Shown here: positions 52,573 through 60,065 of the stretch, in pieces
How the letters are laid out: every line of letters starts with the position of its first letter
Position numbering within the stretch: the first letter of the stretch is position 1
Assembly: GCA_023409735.1 (NCBI GenBank)
Contig: JAEYRB010000048.1
Location: 39,161-103,160 of the forward strand
Direction of reading: 5' to 3'
Origin: Bacillota bacterium
GTDB lineage: Bacteria; Bacillota; Clostridia; Acetivibrionales; DTU013
Length of the DNA stretch: 64,000 nucleotides
Made by a program: the position numbers and the translations under genes
The notes under the pieces: generated by a model
The model's input: only the letters and a program-made list of their open reading frames with translations
Told to the model about the DNA's origin: nothing
Database searches by the model: none

Positions 52573-53926
52573 GTATATTAACAAGTCTGCCCGTTAAATC
52601 AAGGCTGCCTTTAAAATTAACGATCTTATTTGTACCTGTCCTACCAGTGAGCATTTGGTTACTGTTCTTGCTAAGTCCTTCAACAAGCACTTCAACTGTC
52701 TGTCCAAGCAGAGTATCATTTATTTCCTTACTGATCCTGTTCTGAAGCTCCAGAAGTGCATCAAACCTTGCCTTCTTAATTTCCTCGCTTACCTGTTCTT
52801 CCTTCCTCGCTGCAGGTGTTCCGGTGCGTCTTGAGTACAGGAAGGTATATGCGTAATCAAACCTTACCTTTTCAACAAGCTCAAGTGTTTTTTCGAAATC
52901 CTCATCCGTTTCTCCGGGATATCCTACAATTATATCAGTTGTAATTGCAATACCGGGTATATTTTCTCTTATTTTTTCGACAAGTACCATATAGTGTTCT
53001 CTGGTATACTTTCTGTTCATATCTTTCAGTACTTCATTACTTCCTGCCTGAACCGGAAGATGAATATGACGGCATACCTTTTTGCAGTCTCTCATAGCAA
53101 AAATCAGTTCATCCGACAAATCCTTAGGATGAGATGTCATAAATCTGATTCTCTCTAAACCTTCAACATCTTCAAGGTTTCTGAGCAGCTTTCCAAAGCT
53201 GCTGCCATCCTTAAGATCCTTACCGTATGAATTTACGTTCTGACCCAGCAGAGTTATTTCCTTAAACCCCTGATGTCCAAGGAGCCTTGCTTCATCAATT
53301 ATATTCTCCTCAGCTCTGCTTCTTTCCCTTCCCCTAACATGTGGTACTATACAATAAGAACAGAAATTATTGCAGCCATACATTACTGTAAGCCATGCCT
53401 TCATCCCCTGCTCTCTTTTTATAGGCAAGCCTTCAGCAATAAAGCTGTCACCCTCGCCTGTATCAGCCACCATTTTTTTTGAATTAAGTGTATTGAAAAG
53501 GAGCTCAGGAAACTTATACAGCTTCTGTGTACCTACAACAAGGTCCACATGCTTATACCTTTTTAGTATGTTTTCCATGACTTCTTTTTGCTGAACCATA
53601 CAGCCGCATAGTGCAATAACCATATCGGGCTTGCTTCGTTTAAGTGCCTTAAGTGCGCCTAAATGCCCATATACCTTGAGCTCAGCATTTTCCCTAACAC
53701 AGCATGTATTATAGAGAACGAGATCACAATCCTCCTGCTTTTCGGAATAAATATAACCCATTGCTTCCAGTATCCCTGCAAGCATTTCTGATTCATTTTC
53801 ATTCATCTGACAGCCGAAGGTCGTAATATTATACTTTTTATTATTTTTACAATTAATATCCCTTACTGCGTGTATAAATCCATCCTGCTTGGCCATTTCA
53901 TTCTCATTGACGAGAGTATTTTCCAT
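52526..53926 (-). CDS. miaB: tRNA-2-methylthio-N6-dimethylallyladenosine synthase MiaB
   Basis: A radical SAM methylthiotransferase that adds the 2-methylthio group to i6A37. It has 466 residues. The UPF0004 domain has NITTFGCQMNENESEML, LYNTCCVRENAE and ALCGCMVQQ with the auxiliary cluster cysteines. The radical SAM motif is CNNFCSYCIVPHVRG. The TRAM domain at the C-terminus ends VNILIEDTGTWSLEGRIV. The ATG at 53926 lies after a leader with strong hairpins. The 3' end is the parental unit of a tandem array that follows. Confidence 0.97.
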   Translation of the reverse strand: MENTLVNENEMAKQDGFIHAVRDINCKNNKKYNITTFGCQMNENESEMLAGILEAMGYIYSEKQEDCDLVLYNTCCVRENAELKVYGHLGALKALKRSKPDMVIALCGCMVQQKEVMENILKRYKHVDLVVGTQKLYKFPELLFNTLNSKKMVADTGEGDSFIAEGLPIKREQGMKAWLTVMYGCNNFCSYCIVPHVRGRERSRAEENIIDEARLLGHQGFKEITLLGQNVNSYGKDLKDGSSFGKLLRNLEDVEGLERIRFMTSHPKDLSDELIFAMRDCKKVCRHIHLPVQAGSNEVLKDMNRKYTREHYMVLVEKIRENIPGIAITTDIIVGYPGETDEDFEKTLELVEKVRFDYAYTFLYSRRTGTPAARKEEQVSEEIKKARFDALLELQNRISKEINDTLLGQTVEVLVEGLSKNSNQMLTGRTGTNKIVNFKGSLDLTGRLVNILIEDTGTWSLEGRIV

Positions 53927-53968
53927 TTTGTAATGTATCCTTTTTCTCCGTATTCTGCATGTTTTAGA

Positions 53969-54139
53969 TTATATCATGAAAATGATATTTTCATGATATA
54001 ATTTGCCCGGTTGCATGGGCGAGCAGCAAACATAGTTTGCGACCAGCCTCATGTGCGTTTCGGCTTTGCCGAAAATTTCGCAACTAGCAGCTCAATTCTC
54101 GTATAATAACCGCAACTACGGTTTCTGCGGTTATTATAC
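53969..54139 (-). other. Cluster of five hairpins upstream of miaB
   Basis: In 170 bases there are a perfect 15-bp palindrome with a 3-base loop (53969-54001), GCCC/GGGC (about 54004-54019), GCAAAC/GTTTGC (about 54027-54041), TTTCGGC/GCCGAAA (about 54058-54074), and a perfect 14-bp stem GTATAATAACCGCA/TGCGGTTATTATAC (54101-54139). No coding frame fits. They could form a structured leader, or be palindromic binding or nicking sites. I see no match to a known riboswitch. Confidence 0.6.
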
Positions 54140-54370
54140 CATTTTCCACATAACTGAGCAATTTTTTATTATCAGGATCAGTTTTGTACAGTCCAAGCTT
54201 TAAACTCCATATCAAAATATTCTCCAGGTGTTACTGGGGGTTATCACTCTGTAAAACACAATTTTTTATATACATTCATATAGTTAAGCACTTTCATGAG
54301 TACTGCGGCCTGCATGCAAAATTGCTGATAGCAGGCAACCTGTCCCTCAATATCGTGTTACTGAAATAAA

Positions 54371-54417
54371 AAAGCTTGCATTGCAAATACTCATCTTTAT
54401 GTCAAAATGCAAGCTTT
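54371..54417 (-). terminator. Terminator of the aldehyde dehydrogenase gene
   Basis: AAAGCTTGCATT (54371-54382) and AATGCAAGCTTT (54406-54417) form a 12-bp stem; on the - strand it is followed by TTTATTTC. Confidence 0.75.
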
Positions 54418-54473
54418 GTATACTAATATTCCCGAAGTCCTTAATAATAAGTCTCGAATATATGAAGAAATGA

Positions 54474-55847
54474 CTATTTTAAGATCTTTTTTAATAATCC
54501 AAGCTTCCCGCTATATGGAGGATATCGAAGCTTAATATCCACCGCAAAGGATTTTTTCATGATGCTCTTCTTGTGAGTAAAAGTATCATAGCTCCAACGA
54601 CTGTGATACTGTCCCATACCGCTCTGGCCTACTCCGCCAAAAGGCATATATGAGGTGGCAAGGTGAACGATGGTGTCATTTATACATCCGCCCCCGTATG
54701 ATATGGTACTGACAATTTTCTTCTCAACCTTCTTATCTCTCGTAAAAAGATAAAGTGCCAGAGGCTTGGGATGGCTGTTAACATCATTAATTACCTCCTC
54801 AAGCTTGTCATATGTTATTACCGGAAGTATGGGTCCAAAAATTTCCTCCTGCATTACAGGATCGCTCCAATTTACATTATCCAATATCGTAGGAGATATC
54901 TTTAGCTCTTCATTAATAAAGTCTCCTCCGGCAACTACGCTTCCGGAGCCAAGAAATGCCTTAAGTCTTTCAAAATGCTTTTCATTAACGATCCTGGGGA
55001 GCTCGGTATTGCAGCAAGGTCTGTCTCCCCAAAACTCTTTTATGTATTTTTTCATACTGCAAATCAGTTCTTCTTTTATGTCCTTGTGAACAAGCAAATA
55101 ATCCGGAGCTACACATGTCTGACCACTATTTACGCATTTACCCCATATAATTCTGCGTGCAGAAATATCCGTGTCAGCATCCTTGTGTACTATGCAAGGG
55201 CTCTTTCCTCCAAGTTCAAGCGTAACCGGAGTCAAATGTCTGGATGCCTCCTCCATAACGACCTTACCTACGTTGACGCTTCCGGTAAAAAATATATAAT
55301 CGAATTTCTGCTTAAGAAGCTCGCTGTTTGCCTCTCGTCCGCCTTCTATAACGGCAACGTACTTCTTTTCAAAGCATTCTTCAATTATTTCTCTTATGAC
55401 TGCCGAGGTATTTGGAGAATAAGCGGAAGGCTTTAAAATAGTGCAATTTCCTCCTGCAATAGAGCCTATAAGAGGTGCCATGGTAAGCTGAAAGGGATAA
55501 TTCCACGGTGATATTATCAGCGTAACACCATATGGCTCAGAATAAATATATGATGAACCTTTGAATTGTGTCATCGGAGTTGGAACTCTTTTAACTCTGC
55601 TCCACCTTGGAAGGTTCTTAATTATATCCCTGATTTCATGGTAAATAATGCCTATCTCAGTTTCATACGCTTCAAAGGCGCTCTTGTTCAAGTCTTTGTT
55701 TAAAGCCTCAGTTATATCCACTTCATGCTTTTTTATAGACTGCAGCAGCTTTGTAAGTGCTTCTCGCCGATATTCAATGCTTAAAGTCTCATTCGTAAAA
55801 AAATATTCACGCTGCTGCTGTACAACTGTGCTAATTTCCAACCTCAA
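54474..55847 (-). CDS. Aldehyde dehydrogenase, class 3-like (YwdH type)
   Basis: An NAD(P)-dependent aldehyde dehydrogenase of 457 residues. Sequence landmarks: ISPWNYPFQLTMAPLIGSIAGGNCTILKPS, FTGSVNVGKVVMEEAS, the general-base Glu in VTLELGGKSP, the nucleophile Cys in NSGQTCVAPDYLLV, and EEIFGPILPV. Length and missing N-terminal extension fit the class 3/fatty aldehyde group. AGGAGG lies upstream of two nearby TTG codons; 55847 (five-base spacing) or 55841 (eleven-base spacing) could start it. It is not linked to the pyrimidine operon, being separated by 320 bases with repeats. Substrate unknown. Confidence 0.92.
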   Translation of the reverse strand: MRLEISTVVQQQREYFFTNETLSIEYRREALTKLLQSIKKHEVDITEALNKDLNKSAFEAYETEIGIIYHEIRDIIKNLPRWSRVKRVPTPMTQFKGSSYIYSEPYGVTLIISPWNYPFQLTMAPLIGSIAGGNCTILKPSAYSPNTSAVIREIIEECFEKKYVAVIEGGREANSELLKQKFDYIFFTGSVNVGKVVMEEASRHLTPVTLELGGKSPCIVHKDADTDISARRIIWGKCVNSGQTCVAPDYLLVHKDIKEELICSMKKYIKEFWGDRPCCNTELPRIVNEKHFERLKAFLGSGSVVAGGDFINEELKISPTILDNVNWSDPVMQEEIFGPILPVITYDKLEEVINDVNSHPKPLALYLFTRDKKVEKKIVSTISYGGGCINDTIVHLATSYMPFGGVGQSGMGQYHSRWSYDTFTHKKSIMKKSFAVDIKLRYPPYSGKLGLLKKILK

Positions 55848-55949
55848 CTCAGCCTCCTGTTGTCAGATTTATTGGACATGTAATTAACTTGTAAAGTACA
55901 AAATTTCATTCACACAATTCAAAATTCTGTGAGTTAATTGTAATATGTT

Positions 55950-56195
55950 CCCATGCTTCAAATAACACCCTTAAATTTGGTTCTTTATTCATATATGCTC
56001 TTTAATTTAGTACCGTGTTCATATACCAATAAATAAAGTGCTTTATTCATGTGCCCTTTGAATACCGTTGTTAATATTATACCTTTTTTCTCTACATAGC
56101 ACAGTACATTATTCAAATGCCCTTAAAGTGCAGTGCTTTATCCTTAATTCTTTTACAATACAGTATCCTACTCATATATACCTTTTTCAAGGCAC
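55950..56195 (-). repeat. Degenerate array at the 3' end of the PyrE-like gene
   Basis: About eight imperfect units of 25-35 bases with consensus near AAAGGGCATATGAATAAAGCACT run from the last codons of the PyrE-like gene (CTTGAAAAAGGTATATATGAG, ending at its stop) to near 55950. Similarity between copies is moderate. Nothing else is visible in 55848-56167. Confidence 0.7.
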
Positions 56196-57022
56196 AGCTT
56201 TGCTCTTTCGGCAGTTTTTGAGTCTGCTTTCAGAGAATTCTCAATAAATTCCGGATGATCCTTTATAAAGCTCTTCATAGCTTCTCTTGGATCAGCTGTG
56301 TATTTAAGAAGCATGTCATGCTGTCCCTGAGTGATCAACCCCATTTTCAGCGCATTGTCAAAAAAGCTCTTTTCTATCGATACCATAGCAAAGGAGCAGA
56401 CATTTTGACTCTCTAGTAGTTCTCTACCACCTTGCATTCTGTCAATAACCACAAGGCTATTGGTCATTTGCCCTCCAATGCCCTTAATTGCCGGGATCCA
56501 TGCTCTTTCATAGCTCGAAGCTTCTGTTATGAGATCCGCTATATGAAGCACCTTTGCCCCCATGATATATTCCGCCTCAACAGTTTCACCCTTCTCTGTG
56601 ATAACGGCTGTCATATCCTTATATATTGTTATGTGTGGCTTTTCAAGCAGGTTTGCTATCATTAGAGAGAAAAACCAGTCGCGTCTTTCTCCTCCGGAGA
56701 TATAATCAATGTCTTCAAGCTTTATATTGCTTCTTATGAATTCTGTCATACTATCTATCAGGCCTCTATAAATAGTATCACTATGATAATTTTTTTCCAC
56801 TTCAGATAAAAGCTTTCTGGGACATGTAAGTATTTCGTTTTTGCATGCATCAATGATTTCTAGCAGCTTAAGAGCCTTCTTTTCGCTCCCGTATAAAAAA
56901 TGAGTATTTATATAATACGGTCCAATTGTCCCGGAAGTATACCAGAATGGCTTGTCCTCAGGGCAAATCCTTACAGCTCCTGTCTCAAACAGCCAATTAA
57001 CAAGCTTATTTTCATCCAACAT
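56168..57022 (-). CDS. Orotate phosphoribosyltransferase-like protein (PyrE family, divergent)
   Basis: A 284-residue protein of the type I phosphoribosyltransferase fold, longer than the usual 190-210. LVNWLFETGAVRICPEDKPFWYTSGTIGPYYINTHFLYG matches the OPRT N-terminal hood (S-G-x-x-S/G-P-Y-Y). ISGGERRDWFFSLMIANLLEKPH occupies the place of the G-x-x-x-G-G-I-P substrate loop. The PRPP motif, normally D-D-V-x-T-T-G-x-S, reads HIADLITEASS. VVIDRMQGGRELLES fits the OPRT strand. It is in the pyrimidine operon context, but the changed PRPP motif raises doubt about catalysis. A strong GGAGG lies just before the ATG. Confidence 0.72.
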   Translation of the reverse strand: MLDENKLVNWLFETGAVRICPEDKPFWYTSGTIGPYYINTHFLYGSEKKALKLLEIIDACKNEILTCPRKLLSEVEKNYHSDTIYRGLIDSMTEFIRSNIKLEDIDYISGGERRDWFFSLMIANLLEKPHITIYKDMTAVITEKGETVEAEYIMGAKVLHIADLITEASSYERAWIPAIKGIGGQMTNSLVVIDRMQGGRELLESQNVCSFAMVSIEKSFFDNALKMGLITQGQHDMLLKYTADPREAMKSFIKDHPEFIENSLKADSKTAERAKLCLEKGIYE

Positions 57023-57149
57023 TTTTATTCCTCCATATTGTACTTATTTCCGATTTAAAGTAATTAAAAAAGAATCATTGTATAAAAGTCGTATTTACAC
57101 CAAGCTTTTCCTTTTGCCAGGTAATATTAATTTAACCTTTTAACATTTC

Positions 57150-57405
57150 TTATTAGTCTTTCCATTTGGTCTTTTCTTTTTACCTTTTGTTTTCGTAATT
57201 TACTAATGTATTATCTCTTTGCTGTTCATTTTATTTCACTTTATATTTCCTGCTATTCTTTTATTTTTTACTGCAATTCTTATCTTTCTGCTGTTCTCCT
57301 TGCATTTTCTCTTTTTACTGTTTTTCTCTTTGCTGTTCTCCTTGCATTTTCTCTTTTCACTGTTTTTCTCTTTGCTGTTCTCTTTCCCTCTCTCTCCTTA
57401 ACCTT
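57150..57405 (-). repeat. Tandem array over the 3' end of the phosphatase gene
   Basis: A 39-base unit occurs twice almost perfectly inside the coding region (about 57290-57370), and further diverged copies of its CTTTGCTGTTCTCC/TTTTTACTG core continue past the stop at 57280 to about 57150. Inside the gene it codes for a basic tail of repeated RTAKRKTVKRENA. Confidence 0.85.
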
Positions 57406-58065
57406 ACGCATGTAATCCTCCCACCAATCCTGGTTTTGTATTGTACCAAGGTCGCTTCCCAGATGTGCGGAATCGCCCTCTGTTACGGTAGTGAATATAC
57501 CATCCTCGTAATCCATTATTGTAATGGCAGTATTATCGCACCATGCTATATCAATTATTTCCTCCAGAGAACATGACCTGAAATAGCAGATCAGTGCCCG
57601 TATTGCAGTACCATGGGTTACAATGCATATATTTCTTCCAACGTTTTTGCTTATTATACACTTAACTTCTTCGACCAGGCGTCTTTGAAAGCCCCCCATT
57701 GATTCACCGTTAGGCATCTGGTGCATGTGAGGCTTGTTTTCCCAGGTATCATATGCCTGAGGCCATTGCTTTTGAAGCTCTTCCCAGGTGCGTCCTTCCC
57801 AGTCGCCACCGTTTATCTCCTTTAGCTTATCGGTCCTAATTATGGGCAGGCCCTTTGCAATTGAAATATACTGTGCTGTCTGCAGTGTACGCATAAGACT
57901 GCTGGAATAGAGCACATCTATATCAATAGACTTGAGTCTTTCAGCAACGCGCTGCGCCTGAAGATGTCCCTTATCTGTTAGTTCCGAGTCAGTCCAGCCA
58001 TGAAATCTCCTGATTTTATTTCCCTCTGCTTCTGCATGACGTACAATGATCAGTCTTGTTTTCAT
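57280..58065 (-). CDS. Histidine phosphatase (phosphoglycerate mutase-like) with a repetitive basic tail
   Basis: A 261-residue phosphatase/mutase superfamily member. The catalytic RHG-type motif is IVRHAEAEGN; RFHGWTDSELTDKG, the EINGGDWEGRTWEEL acid/base region and the second catalytic His in CIVTHGTAIRALICY are complete by about residue 210. The remaining tail is Lys/Arg-rich and consists of 13-residue repeats coded by the array described above. It starts five bases after the pyrD stop, whose TGA lies within its AGGTGA ribosome site, so it is translated with the pyrimidine operon. Substrate unknown; members may be phosphosugar, cobalamin or nucleotide phosphatases. Confidence 0.85.
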   Translation of the reverse strand: MKTRLIIVRHAEAEGNKIRRFHGWTDSELTDKGHLQAQRVAERLKSIDIDVLYSSSLMRTLQTAQYISIAKGLPIIRTDKLKEINGGDWEGRTWEELQKQWPQAYDTWENKPHMHQMPNGESMGGFQRRLVEEVKCIISKNVGRNICIVTHGTAIRALICYFRSCSLEEIIDIAWCDNTAITIMDYEDGIFTTVTEGDSAHLGSDLGTIQNQDWWEDYMRKVKEREGKRTAKRKTVKRENARRTAKRKTVKRENARRTAER

Positions 58066-58069
58066 AATA

Positions 58070-58990
58070 TCACCTATTAAGCTCAAGGCTTCCTGTAAAA
58101 TCACTTAACCTGTTAAAATTATGTCTTTTCATATAGTCTTCTATACCTTCACATACATTAATACAGGCACCGGGATCAACTAAGCCTGCTGTTCCAACCA
58201 TCACAGCCGATGCTCCTGCTATCAGGAATTGTACGGCATCATCACCGTTAGCTATACCGCCCATACCTATAACAGGTATTTTAACAGCTTGTGCTACTTC
58301 ATACACCATCCTTACAGCAACAGGCCTGACGGCCGGACCTGACAAGCCGCCTGTGTTATTTGCAAGAACAGGTCTTCTTGTCTCTATATCTATTACCATT
58401 CCAAGGAGCGTGTTAATCAGTGAAATTGAATCTGCGCCGGCTGACTCTGCTGCTATAGCAATTTCCGAAATATTTGAAACGTTCGGGGTAAGCTTTACAA
58501 TAAGAGGTTTTTTACATGAGTGCCTTACACGGCTTGTAATTTCAGCTATACCTGAAGGAGAATTTCCGAATGCCACACAGCCTGCCTTAACATTCGGGCA
58601 TGATACATTAAGCTCTATAGCATCTATATCAGCTTCTGAGAGTATCTCTGCCATTTTACAGTATTCATCTATAGTATTTCCTGCTATATTAACTATTACA
58701 GCAGCTGTAAAGCTTCTCAGAAATCCAAGGTCATTTTTAATAAATTCTTCCACTCCGGGATTTTGTAGTCCTACACTATTCAATATTCCCGAAGGCGTTT
58801 CAGCTATCCGTGGTGGCTTATTTCCCTGTCTTGGCTTTAAAGTCAAGCCTTTTACGCTTATTCCCCCAAGTCTGTTTAAATCAATGTACTCAGAGTGCTC
58901 TCTTCCGAAGCCAAAGGTTCCCGAGGCCGCAATAACAGGGTTTTTAAGCTTTAAATCACCAATCTTGACACTCAAATCTATACTGCTCAC
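58070..58990 (-). CDS. pyrD: Dihydroorotate dehydrogenase B (NAD), catalytic subunit PyrD
   Basis: Oxidises dihydroorotate to orotate, passing electrons to PyrK. It has 306 residues. FMN-barrel landmarks: NPVIAASGTFGFG, GGISVKGLTLKPRQGNKPPR, LQNPGVEEF, IELNVSCPNVKAG with the class 1B catalytic Cys, NTGGLSGPAV, and IGMGGIANGDDAVQFL. It is a class 1B enzyme. The GTG at 58990 follows GGGAGG; the frame extends through that site to 59008. It lies downstream of pyrK. Confidence 0.96.
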   Translation of the reverse strand: MSSIDLSVKIGDLKLKNPVIAASGTFGFGREHSEYIDLNRLGGISVKGLTLKPRQGNKPPRIAETPSGILNSVGLQNPGVEEFIKNDLGFLRSFTAAVIVNIAGNTIDEYCKMAEILSEADIDAIELNVSCPNVKAGCVAFGNSPSGIAEITSRVRHSCKKPLIVKLTPNVSNISEIAIAAESAGADSISLINTLLGMVIDIETRRPVLANNTGGLSGPAVRPVAVRMVYEVAQAVKIPVIGMGGIANGDDAVQFLIAGASAVMVGTAGLVDPGACINVCEGIEDYMKRHNFNRLSDFTGSLELNR

Positions 58991-59081
58991 ACTTACCTCC
59001 CATATCACCTGACAAATCTATACCACTTCAGTTCAAAGAAAATTTGCATTAGATCTGTGAATTCAATTAATAGGCTATTCT

Positions 59082-59873
59082 CTATTCCCAGATAACATCA
59101 CTGCTGTTGAATACAGGTCCGTCCTTGCACACATGACTATACTGCCATCCATCATCTGTTGTCTTTGTTTTGGTTTTGCAGGCACATACAAGGCATGCCC
59201 CAAAGCCGCAGCCCATTCTCTGTTCCATTGATACCTGACAAGACGTGCCAAACGTTTCAGCCACTTTTGATATTTTCTTTAGCATTGGCATAGGACCACA
59301 TGTATATATCATATCATAATTCTGCTTTTCCATATCCTTTTTAAGAAGCTCAGTTACAAATCCATTATAGCCATAGCTTCCATCATCTGTGGCTATTTGA
59401 AGCGTTGAAGCGTATGAGCCGAACTCCTTTTCCAATACTACCAGCTTTTTATTTCTAAAGCCCAGATAAACATTTTTAACGGCTGCATTGCTGTCGGCAA
59501 GCAAAAACAACAATGGAAATATTCCTATTCCTCCGCCTGCAACTGCAATATTTTTATAGCTTTTATTAAGATCAAAGCCTTTTCCGAGAGGTCCCATTAT
59601 GTCAAGCAGATCACCGCTCCTTTTCTGGGCTAGGAGCTCCGTACCTGTGCCTTTTCTTTGAAAAACAATATCATACCTGCCCCTTGACCTATCAACCGCA
59701 CATATGCTGATGGGCCGCCTGAGTATAGCTTGGCTTCCTTCGGAGCATAACACATTGACAAACTGTCCTGCTGTAGCTATTGCGCAGACATATTCTGATT
59801 CTATAGTCAGCTTATATATATTCTCAGTAAGCTGCTCAGTCTTTACTACTCTGTCCTTCAACTGCTTTGCCAT
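59082..59873 (-). CDS. pyrK: Dihydroorotate dehydrogenase B electron-transfer subunit PyrK
   Basis: An FAD and [2Fe-2S] protein of 263 residues that carries electrons from PyrD to NAD. RRPISICAVD is the FAD-binding R-x-P-I motif; VAGGGIGIFPLLFLL binds the nucleotide; the C-terminal cysteines MGCGFGACLVCACK...SHVCKDGPVF ligate the cluster (C-x4-C-x2-C with a distal C). GGAGGT precedes the ATG. It is transcribed from carB towards pyrD. Confidence 0.96.
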   Translation of the reverse strand: MAKQLKDRVVKTEQLTENIYKLTIESEYVCAIATAGQFVNVLCSEGSQAILRRPISICAVDRSRGRYDIVFQRKGTGTELLAQKRSGDLLDIMGPLGKGFDLNKSYKNIAVAGGGIGIFPLLFLLADSNAAVKNVYLGFRNKKLVVLEKEFGSYASTLQIATDDGSYGYNGFVTELLKKDMEKQNYDMIYTCGPMPMLKKISKVAETFGTSCQVSMEQRMGCGFGACLVCACKTKTKTTDDGWQYSHVCKDGPVFNSSDVIWE

Positions 59874-60065
59874 TAGTGACCTCCATTATTTTTTCCCGGG
59901 CGGAACATGTTCACTGCCTGAAAATTGGTTCATTGCCCGTCACTTATAACACTTGTTTCATAGCTTATAATGATTGCATAACAATTATCCCGCAGCTGCC
60001 AACTTTTCACAAGAAAGACTTGCTGCTCCCACTAATTGCGTTGCCTGAGGGGCTACAACACCTTT

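Noticed and set aside
57206..57415. Hydrophobic + strand frame with repeated FLFAVLLAFSLFTV
   Set aside because: It is the antisense reading of the Lys/Arg-rich repeat array in the phosphatase gene; hydrophobicity follows from the complementary codons.
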